From: Bacteroidota bacterium
GTDB lineage: Bacteria > Bacteroidota > Bacteroidia > Bacteroidales > VadinHA17
Length of the DNA: 9,337 nt
Direction: 5' to 3'
Assembly: GCA_021816545.1 (NCBI GenBank)
Contig: JAKAXP010000079.1
Span: 1 to 9,337, forward strand
In this document: piece by piece, positions 1-4,702 of the stretch
How the letters are laid out: every line of letters starts with the position of its first letter
Numbering within the stretch: the stretch's first letter is position 1
Position numbers and translations under genes: made by a program
Notes under the pieces: model-generated
Told to the model about the DNA's origin: nothing
Database searches by the model: none
The model's input: only the letters and a program-made list of their open reading frames with translations

Positions 1-88
1 AAAATCCCGCTTCCAAACGCTTCCAGCGGTGATCCGCTTCATGAACTTTTCAGGTAAGTGCAGCCGGAAGGACAGTGGCACCAGTAAT

Positions 89-100
89 ATGATGCATCAT
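89..100. repeat. 12-bp perfect palindrome
   Basis: ATGATGCATCAT is its own reverse complement and does not extend further. It lies six bases before the TTCG hairpin, beyond the 3' end of the minus-strand operon. It could be a protein-binding site or chance. No function can be assigned from sequence alone. Confidence 0.4.
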
Positions 101-105
101 GTGTA

Positions 106-123
106 AGACTGCTTCGGCAGTCT
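106..123. repeat. 7-bp-stem hairpin with TTCG tetraloop
   Basis: AGACTGC (106-112) pairs perfectly with GCAGTCT (117-123) around TTCG (113-116). On the plus strand the closing context is C(UUCG)G, a known exceptionally stable RNA tetraloop. No T-tract follows on either strand, so it does not look like a standard intrinsic terminator. It lies about 30 bases past the stop codon of the minus-strand prenyltransferase gene and could act as a 3' end stabiliser for that transcript, although read from the minus strand the loop is CGAA rather than UUCG. Confidence 0.55.
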
Positions 124-151
124 GAGGTCAGCTGTTCCGGCAAAAGAAACA

Positions 152-892
152 TCAGACGGTAACCGCACCGCGGTTGAAGCTGTCCCTGACCCTGCATGCC
201 CCGGTTATCAGTACCGGGTTCTGTTCGCATCCGTTGCCTGTGACAACCATGTCAGCACCGGCGGCAAACGCATCCTCAACCTTCTCCGGAGTGTCAAGTC
301 CGCCGCCAACAATCAGCGGAATTGTCAGCTCATCCCTTACTGCCCTTATCATTGAAGGATCAACCGGCTTCGCAGCCCCGCTGCCTCCCTCAAGGTATAT
401 GGCCTTCATCCCCAGCATTTCACCGGCAAGGGCCGTGGCTACGGCAATATCGTTCTTCCCTGAAGGTATTGGCAACGTCTGGCTCATGTACTCAACAGAT
501 GTGCCTCCGCCGCAGGCAATGAGCATGTAACCCACAGGTATAACCCGGTCTCTCATATCCCTGAGGATGGGAGCCGCAATGACATGGTTGCCGATGAGCA
601 GTTCAGGATTGCGGCCGCTTATGAGTGAAAGGAGAAATACGGCATCAGCCTCGGCAGTAAGCTGGGTAAGGTTGCCCGGGAAAAGCACAACAGGTATGGA
701 AGAGAGTTGCTTCAGCCTCCTGATCACGTCACCTACAGGAACGCCGGTCAGACTGCCACCGGCAAGAAAAAGATCAACGCCGGCCTCTGACGCATAACGT
801 GCAGCGGTGACGAGCGCCTCTTCCCCTGCGCGGTCAGGGTCTATCAGCTGTGCAACAAGCTTTCGCTTCCTCCATGGTATCTCAACCTTCAT
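152..892 (-). CDS. Geranylgeranylglyceryl/heptaprenylglyceryl phosphate synthase (PcrB/GGGPS family)
   Basis: The 246-residue product is a (beta/alpha)8-barrel prenyltransferase. Enzymes of this family join a polyprenyl diphosphate to sn-glycerol-1-phosphate, the first committed step of archaeal-type ether lipids, and Bacteroidetes carry members with GGGPS activity. Visible motifs are LIDPD (residues 16-20), LAGGS (43-47), FPGN (71-74), SGRNPE (92-97), the substrate-binding YLEGGSGA (166-173), GGG (196-198) and VVTGN (216-220), the last two typical of a TIM-barrel phosphate site. The frame is open further upstream (to 979), but that extension lies inside the phosphopantetheinyl transferase gene. 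The ATG at 892 begins MKVEIPW just before the conserved core and is the likely start. It overlaps the upstream gene by 11 nt, so translation is probably coupled. Prenyl chain length preference cannot be told from sequence. Confidence 0.9.
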   Translation of the reverse strand: MKVEIPWRKRKLVAQLIDPDRAGEEALVTAARYASEAGVDLFLAGGSLTGVPVGDVIRRLKQLSSIPVVLFPGNLTQLTAEADAVFLLSLISGRNPELLIGNHVIAAPILRDMRDRVIPVGYMLIACGGGTSVEYMSQTLPIPSGKNDIAVATALAGEMLGMKAIYLEGGSGAAKPVDPSMIRAVRDELTIPLIVGGGLDTPEKVEDAFAAGADMVVTGNGCEQNPVLITGACRVRDSFNRGAVTV

Positions 893-1526
893 GCTTCTTC
901 TTGGTCCAGACAATCGTGTAGTTGTCATACTTTGAATAATATAGGGTGAACCGGTCACTGATCCTCTCATTTTCAACACTCCCCCTGATCTCTCCTGACT
1001 CTCTCACCTCGAAGGGCTCAATGGTGATGTCATTCACAATATTGATTCCCTCCTTGTCACATATCTTGTAGATAGCTTCCTTGGCACACCAGTGAATGTA
1101 AAGATGATAAGTCCGGTCAGCCCACTTTTTGGTGATTTTCTCCCTCTTGTTGAGAAACTTCGATGCAAAAGCATTGATATTCACCCTCATGTACTCAAGG
1201 TCGATACCCACACGCTCGTTCCTGCTGATAAGTATTGCTGTCAGTTTGTTTGAGTGGGTTATGCTGATGAAATGTGAGCCATCCTTGATAAAAGGCTTGT
1301 TGTTCTTGTTATAGACTATCCGTGCTTCCCGGCCAAGCATCTCTGCAAGGAGGGCCCTGACGCTCAGGAACTCCATCTTCCGTGAGTTGCTCCGGAAGAT
1401 CTCATATCTTTTAATGTCTTCAGGGCCCATCTCCACCATGCCAAGGAGGGTCTCAAGATCCTCTTCGATCTTCCAGACGCCGATGACCGTCTCCTTGTTC
1501 AGATAGTGCTTTGTGATGCAGCCCAT
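882..1526 (-). CDS. 4'-phosphopantetheinyl transferase superfamily protein
   Basis: This 214-residue protein should move the phosphopantetheine arm of coenzyme A onto a serine of acyl- or peptidyl-carrier proteins in the cytoplasm. The diagnostic motifs are present: ISITHS (residues 87-92), GIDLE with the Mg-binding acidic pair (107-111), and WCAKEAIYK (146-154, the WxxKEA signature). The length is near that of Sfp-type enzymes, and the N-terminal part is less conserved. The ATG at 1526 lies three bases after the gldD stop codon, with a GGAG-like ribosome site inside the end of gldD. Its own end overlaps the GGGP synthase start by 11 nt. A PPTase directly after gldD is a recurrent Bacteroidetes arrangement. 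Whether it serves primary fatty-acid carrier protein (AcpS role) or a secondary pathway cannot be decided here. Confidence 0.9.
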   Translation of the reverse strand: MGCITKHYLNKETVIGVWKIEEDLETLLGMVEMGPEDIKRYEIFRSNSRKMEFLSVRALLAEMLGREARIVYNKNNKPFIKDGSHFISITHSNKLTAILISRNERVGIDLEYMRVNINAFASKFLNKREKITKKWADRTYHLYIHWCAKEAIYKICDKEGINIVNDITIEPFEVRESGEIRGSVENERISDRFTLYYSKYDNYTIVWTKKKHEG

Positions 1527-1529
1527 GTT

Positions 1530-2102
1530 CTATCTCCAGTTCAGCGTCTCAATAAGATGAATTATGTCCTCCCTGATAAATGAGATCACCGGCATCAGCG
1601 AGTCCTCGTTGGGCTGGGCAGTAAAATAGAGTGAGCCCCGCAGGTAATGCCTGGTGCTGTCAGTTACAAAGAACTGCACTGACGATGCGGTGTTGCCCTT
1701 CAGGTCATACAGTATGCCGTAAACCTTTGAAGAGTCATCAGCCCAGAGTTTCTCGTCTATGGCTTCAGCCCTGACAGTGTGCTTGTAGGCCATGTCGCGC
1801 GACAGCTCGGTGAGTGATGCCAGGTTATTCCGTATATCGAAATATGTGAGGTGGATCTTGGCTTTCAGCGAAGGGAACTCTATATCCATCCAGCAGGTGT
1901 CTGTGGCGGCGCCGGGGTGAAGGTTAATAACTGCATACTGCGGATACTCAATGGAGTAGGAGCAGGGAGTGTCATAATGAATATAACTCTTCTCCGGAAG
2001 ACTTATCCTGAAGTAACCTTTTGGCCTGGGTACTGCCGGATGCCCGCAACCTGCAGCAAGTACGACCGAAACAAGCAGGGCGGCCGCATAGATGTTCCTC
2101 AT
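1530..2102 (-). CDS. gldD: Gliding motility-associated lipoprotein GldD
   Basis: This 190-residue predicted lipoprotein has a short hydrophobic signal ending in LAAGC, with Cys19 as the probable lipidated residue. The mature N-terminus carries the GldD-like stretch PRPKGYFRISLPEKSY (residues 25-40). In Flavobacterium johnsoniae GldD is needed for gliding and for type IX secretion function, and it sits in the envelope. Its exact biochemical role is not settled. Many non-gliding Bacteroidetes keep it, so presence alone does not prove motility. The start codon overlaps the gldE stop as ATGA, with AAGGA a few bases upstream, so the two are translationally coupled. This pairing with gldE is the strongest support for the name. 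Confidence 0.9.
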   Translation of the reverse strand: MRNIYAAALLVSVVLAAGCGHPAVPRPKGYFRISLPEKSYIHYDTPCSYSIEYPQYAVINLHPGAATDTCWMDIEFPSLKAKIHLTYFDIRNNLASLTELSRDMAYKHTVRAEAIDEKLWADDSSKVYGILYDLKGNTASSVQFFVTDSTRHYLRGSLYFTAQPNEDSLMPVISFIREDIIHLIETLNWR

Positions 2103-3433
2103 ATTCCTTCAACTTTCTTTTCAGCGGTGATCTCCCTTATCCGCCTGTTCTCAATACTTTCAATGGTGAACCGGAATCCCCCGGCTGATATAACACGTCC
2201 TTTTGTAGGTATCTCGCCGAGCAGTTCCAGAAGCAGTCCTGCAAGTGTCTCGGAATCACCTTTCACCTCTTCGAACGGATCGCCTTCCAGGCCGGTGATG
2301 CGATAGAAATCATTAAGGAGTATCTTTCCGTCAAAGATCCATTTTTCTTCTCCTGCCTGCCTGTAGAGTGGCACCTCTTCATCAGTCTCATCGGTGATCT
2401 CGCCCACTATCTCCTCAAGCACATCTTCCAGTGTCACAAGACCGCTTGTTCCGCCGTATTCATCCACAACTATTGCCATGTGAATCTTCTTTGCCTGGAA
2501 CTCCTTCAGCAGTTCGCTTATCTTTTTGGTTTCAGGAACCACGTAAGCCGGACGGATGAGGCTCTGCCACCTGAAGTTATCCGGTTTGCCCAGGTGAGGC
2601 AAAAGGTCCTTTACAAACAGGATACCCTTTACATTGTCAAAGGTGCCGGAGTAAACCGGGATCCTTGAGAAGCCTGATTCGATCACCTCCGGCATGGTTT
2701 CATGGAAGCCCTTGCTGAAGTCGAGTGCGGTGACGTCAATACGCGGGCACATGATGGCACTGACATTGGTGTTGCCGAAGCGAACCACACCCTTGAGCAG
2801 GTCCTTGTCGTCCTTGATTTCTGAGGAGGTAAGGTCGAGGGCTGCCGACAGGTCATCGATGCTGAGCCCTGTATCCCTCGATTTCGGCCTGTGCCTTACG
2901 AAGAACGATGAGTAGGACAGGAGCGAGGCCAGCGGCCTGAAGAGCCCGGTGGTGAAGGTCAGTGCCGGTGCCATCAACAGGGCAAACTTAAGCTGCATTT
3001 TTGAGGCCAGAACCTTGGGGATGATCTCGCAGAAGAGCAGCAGGATGAATGTGATCACAACCACCTCAATTACGAAAGAAAGCACCGGGTTGTTGCTCAG
3101 GTCGAAGAGCCTTGAGCTGATGAATGCCGCCAGGATGATTATGGCAATATTTATTACGTTGTTTGCAACGAGGATTGTGCTCAGGAGCCTGTCAGGCCTG
3201 GCAAGCAGTCTCATGGCTGCCGACTGTCTTTTGCCGCGACGGTGCTGCAACTCCTCCATGTCATTTGGAGTCAGCGAGAAGTAAGCTACCTCGGAGCCGG
3301 AGATAAATGCAGAAGCAATAATCAGGAGTATGAGTATGATTATTTCCGTTACCAGGGTCAGCGGTGATCCTGTAACAGCGGCCTGTACAATCATTCCCGT
3401 GAATGAATTTGAGAATAGCGTCTCCAAAATCAT
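2099..3433 (-). CDS. gldE: GldE, CNNM/CorC-like membrane protein with CBS pair
   Basis: This 444-residue integral membrane protein has the full hemolysin C/CorC layout. A DUF21 (CNNM) transmembrane domain spans about residues 25-185, with SGSEVAYFSLTP (45-56), LLSTILVANN (83-92) and EIIPK (136-140). A CBS pair spans about 225-345, including SRIPVY (256-261), VDEYGGTSGLVTLEDVLEEIVGEI (323-346) and the acidic run that follows it. A C-terminal CorC_HlyC domain spans about 355-438. CNNM relatives are Mg2+ transporters or transport regulators. GldE is known genetically to work with GldD in gliding and type IX secretion. The ATG lies 13 nt after the ssb stop, with no obvious Shine-Dalgarno site, as is common in this phylum. 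The 4-nt overlap with gldD separates it from the other CorC paralogues of the phylum. Confidence 0.92.
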   Translation of the reverse strand: MILETLFSNSFTGMIVQAAVTGSPLTLVTEIIILILLIIASAFISGSEVAYFSLTPNDMEELQHRRGKRQSAAMRLLARPDRLLSTILVANNVINIAIIILAAFISSRLFDLSNNPVLSFVIEVVVITFILLLFCEIIPKVLASKMQLKFALLMAPALTFTTGLFRPLASLLSYSSFFVRHRPKSRDTGLSIDDLSAALDLTSSEIKDDKDLLKGVVRFGNTNVSAIMCPRIDVTALDFSKGFHETMPEVIESGFSRIPVYSGTFDNVKGILFVKDLLPHLGKPDNFRWQSLIRPAYVVPETKKISELLKEFQAKKIHMAIVVDEYGGTSGLVTLEDVLEEIVGEITDETDEEVPLYRQAGEEKWIFDGKILLNDFYRITGLEGDPFEEVKGDSETLAGLLLELLGEIPTKGRVISAGGFRFTIESIENRRIREITAEKKVEGI

Positions 3434-3446
3434 CCGGTTTGGTTAC

Positions 3447-3938
3447 CTAAAAGGGCAGATCATCTGCAGTGTCATGGGTAGTGAGGTCTTCACCGGGTCC
3501 TTCGCCCTGCATCGGGGATGAGGGCTGTGACGGGGCCGTGTAGCCCTGGTTGCCGTTCTGGTATCCCTGGCTGCCACCCTGGTAACCCTGACCCTGCTGG
3601 CCCGGACCGTCGGGCTTGCGGCCGAGGAGCTGAATCACATCAGCCTCAACCTCCACAACATATCTCTTGTTTCCGTCACGGTCATCATAGGACCTGTAGC
3701 GCAGCTTGCCCTCCACAAGGATCTGCGATCCCTTCCGGATATAGTTCTCTGAAAGCTCTGCAAGTCTTCTCCAGGCAACAATATTGTGCCATTCGGTCTG
3801 TGTAACCTTGTCGCCCCCCTTGGGAGTGTAGGTCTCGCTTGTAGCAAGTGAAAAAGAAGCCTTGATATTGTTCTCGAAACGCCTGATCTCGGGATCCTTC
3901 CCGACGTTACCCACCAGTATTACCTTATTGAATGACAT
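3447..3938 (-). CDS. ssb: Single-stranded DNA-binding protein
   Basis: The 163-residue protein has the bacterial SSB plan. An OB fold spans about residues 1-107, starting MSFNKVILVGNVGKDPEIR and including the conserved TEWHNIVAW (48-56) and LVEGKLRYRSYDD (74-86). A Gly/Gln/Tyr-rich flexible linker follows, with near-repeats of the form GYQGG, GYQNG and GYTAP. It ends in the acidic tip DDLPF (159-163), which recruits replication and repair partners such as RecO, PriA and RecQ in other bacteria. It is the first gene of the minus-strand operon leading into gldE. A weak TAACTTTA match to the -7 element lies about 35-42 bases upstream on the minus strand, but no convincing -33 element was found. 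mutY, often the gene before ssb in Bacteroidetes, is not present. Confidence 0.96.
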   Translation of the reverse strand: MSFNKVILVGNVGKDPEIRRFENNIKASFSLATSETYTPKGGDKVTQTEWHNIVAWRRLAELSENYIRKGSQILVEGKLRYRSYDDRDGNKRYVVEVEADVIQLLGRKPDGPGQQGQGYQGGSQGYQNGNQGYTAPSQPSSPMQGEGPGEDLTTHDTADDLPF

Positions 3939-4065
3939 AGCTTTAATATAATTTACCTTCTGTTAAGGGTTGTAAAGTTACGAAAAAAATTGCTGTGAGG
4001 GCTGAGATGCGCTTTATCCGTTGCGGGAGCCGGCTGCAGGGCTGGTCCGCGAGGCTGACTTTACC

Positions 4066-4082
4066 CCTATATATTTTATAGG
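4066..4082. repeat. CCTATA/TATAGG inverted repeat
   Basis: CCTATA (4066-4071) and TATAGG (4077-4082) are exact reverse complements around a 5-nt A/T spacer. The site lies about 17 bases before a second, stronger palindrome and upstream of the HU promoter. It could be an operator half-pair or chance in A/T-rich DNA. The half-site CCTATAT recurs at 4119-4125, right at the predicted -33 region. Confidence 0.4.
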
Positions 4083-4098
4083 TATCAAAAAATCAGCA

Positions 4099-4113
4099 TT
4101 TTCGGACCGAAAA
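4099..4113. promoter_or_regulatory. TTTTCGG-A-CCGAAAA palindrome, candidate operator
   Basis: Two exact 7-bp arms flank a single central A. With a one-base centre an RNA hairpin this compact is unlikely, so a site for a dimeric DNA-binding protein is the better reading. Its centre lies about 44 bases upstream of the -7 element of the HU promoter, a position often used by activators. It could equally serve the divergent ssb operon. The regulator is unknown. Confidence 0.45.
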
Positions 4114-4127
4114 AAAACCTATATCAC

Positions 4128-4157
4128 CTGATATTGATAAATAATATTTTATATTTG
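4128..4157 (+). promoter_or_regulatory. Bacteroidetes-type promoter for the HU gene
   Basis: TATATTTG (4150-4157) matches the primary-sigma -7 consensus TAnnTTTG of Bacteroidetes exactly. CTG at 4128-4130 lies 19 nt upstream and matches the TTG -33 core at two of three bases with the preferred spacing. The predicted transcript would begin a few bases after 4157 and have an A/T-rich leader of about 50 nt with no Shine-Dalgarno site. Confidence 0.6.
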
Positions 4158-4213
4158 CACATTGAAAAAAACAGAACATCAAAATAATTTGTTGAATTTA
4201 AAATTCTTGCAAC

Positions 4214-4501
4214 ATGACAAAAGCAGACATTGTTAACGAAATTGCCAAGAACACTGGAATTGAGAAAGTAACCGTTCAGAAGACAGTTGAAGCCTTCATG
4301 GAATCAGTAAAGGACTCAATGGTTGCCGGCAATAATGTTTACCTCAGGGGATTTGGCAGCTTCATCGTGAAGAAGCGCGCAAAGAAGACAGCCAGGAACA
4401 TTTCCAAGAACACAACCATCATTATTCCTGCCCATAATATCCCGGCATTCAAACCTGCCAAGACTTTCATAAACAAGGTTAAATCACACGTTAAGAAGTA
4501 A
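4214..4501 (+). CDS. HU family DNA-binding protein (IHF-beta-like)
   Basis: This 95-residue DNABII protein should bind and bend DNA as a dimer in the nucleoid. It has the N-terminal helical body (MTKADIVNEIAK), the signature GFGSF (residues 46-50) and the arm region ending in IPAFKPAKTF (76-85). The DNA-intercalating proline of Escherichia coli HU (Pro63, RNP motif) is replaced by isoleucine in RNISKNT (61-67). I believe this is usual for the Bacteroidetes subfamily annotated as IHF subunit beta, but could not check it. The ATG follows an A/T-rich leader without a Shine-Dalgarno sequence. The stop is only four bases before the next small gene, so the two are probably co-transcribed and perhaps translationally coupled. 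Confidence 0.95.
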   Translation: MTKADIVNEIAKNTGIEKVTVQKTVEAFMESVKDSMVAGNNVYLRGFGSFIVKKRAKKTARNISKNTTIIIPAHNIPAFKPAKTFINKVKSHVKK

Positions 4502-4505
4502 CAGC

Positions 4506-4598
4506 ATGCCAAGCGGTAAAAAGAGAAAAAGGCATAAGATGGCAACCCACAAGCGTAAAAAGCGCTTGCGGAAAGACAGGCATAAGAAGAAGAAATAG
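4506..4598 (+). CDS. 30-residue hyper-basic protein, bS22/mS38-like
   Basis: An ATG four bases after the HU stop opens a 30-codon frame ending in TAG. The product starts MPSGKKRKRHKMATHKRKKR and ends RHKKKK. It has 18 Lys/Arg and 3 His against a single acidic residue (Asp24). The spacing of basic residues, KRKRxKMxxxKxxKxLRKxR, resembles the AURKAIP1/COX24 family: the short bacterial ribosomal protein bS22 described in mycobacteria and the C-terminal part of mitochondrial mS38. I recall near-identical tiny proteins downstream of HU in other Bacteroidetes, which supports a real gene. A ribosomal role is inference from composition, pattern and company (HU and RNase G). It is short enough to be missed by automated gene callers. 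Confidence 0.8.
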   Translation: MPSGKKRKRHKMATHKRKKRLRKDRHKKKK

Positions 4599-4627
4599 CA
4601 TAAATGCATAGTCTGTAGCTCTTATAT

Positions 4628-4659
4628 CTAACCTAAAGATCCACTGATCTTTAGGTTAG
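4628..4659 (+). terminator. 14-bp-stem hairpin between the small basic gene and rng
   Basis: CTAACCTAAAGATC (4628-4641) pairs perfectly with GATCTTTAGGTTAG (4646-4659) around the loop CACT. The downstream sequence TTGCATTTTAA is only modestly T-rich, so it may be a leaky terminator or an RNA processing/attenuation site rather than a full stop. It ends 43 bases before the preferred rng start (19 before the alternative one), in the position of an rng leader structure. No separate promoter for rng was recognised downstream of it. Confidence 0.65.
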
Positions 4660-4702
4660 TTGCATTTTAAAAGGGCTATTGGCTGGCAACAAATTCCGGA
4701 AT

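Larger units (their letters stand above)
1..151. other. Non-coding flank downstream of the GGGP synthase gene
   Basis: No convincing gene is visible here. A short minus-strand reading frame (39-230) crosses into the end of the prenyltransferase gene, but its product has no recognisable features. The stretch holds a 12-bp palindrome (89-100) and a C(TTCG)G-loop hairpin (106-123), listed separately. A weaker 5-bp stem lies at 25-38. There is no clear T-tract, so termination of the minus-strand operon here is only a guess. Confidence 0.5.
3939..4213. other. Divergent control region between ssb and the HU gene
   Basis: No gene was found in this stretch. It contains a GC-rich patch (about 4010-4055) that can form a nested stem (4023-4026 with 4047-4050, 4028-4031 with 4040-4043). 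The rest is strongly A/T-rich, with two inverted repeats (4066-4082 and 4099-4113) and the probable HU promoter (4128-4157). CCTATAT occurs twice (4066 and 4119). A weak minus-strand -7-like TAACTTTA (3980 down to 3973) may serve ssb. Translating the GC-rich patch on the minus strand gave nothing resembling a MutY remnant. Confidence 0.6.

Noticed and set aside
39..230. Minus-strand 63-residue reading frame at the left edge
   Set aside because: It overlaps the end of the GGGP synthase gene, has an atypical Cys/Ser-rich composition, no ribosome site and no recognisable domain.
174..530. Plus-strand 118-residue frame antisense to the GGGP synthase gene
   Set aside because: The opposite strand carries a full set of family motifs, and this frame has a Pro/Ser-rich shadow composition.
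1851..2306. Plus-strand 151-residue frame across the gldD/gldE junction
   Set aside because: It is antisense to two well-supported genes and spans their overlap; the peptide shows no domain.
3540..3600. Short tandem-like repeats in the ssb 3' part, considered as a DNA repeat array
   Set aside because: They encode the Gly/Gln/Tyr linker typical of SSB proteins and are too short and imperfect for a CRISPR or other array.
3518..3847. Overlapping frames antisense or alternate to ssb (both strands)
   Set aside because: The ssb frame has an intact OB fold and DDLPF tip; the others are Pro/Cys/Arg-rich shadows.
4005..4060. GC-rich patch considered as a mutY remnant or a structured RNA
   Set aside because: Minus-strand translation gives no MutY-like sequence, and the nested 4-bp stems are too weak to claim an RNA gene.
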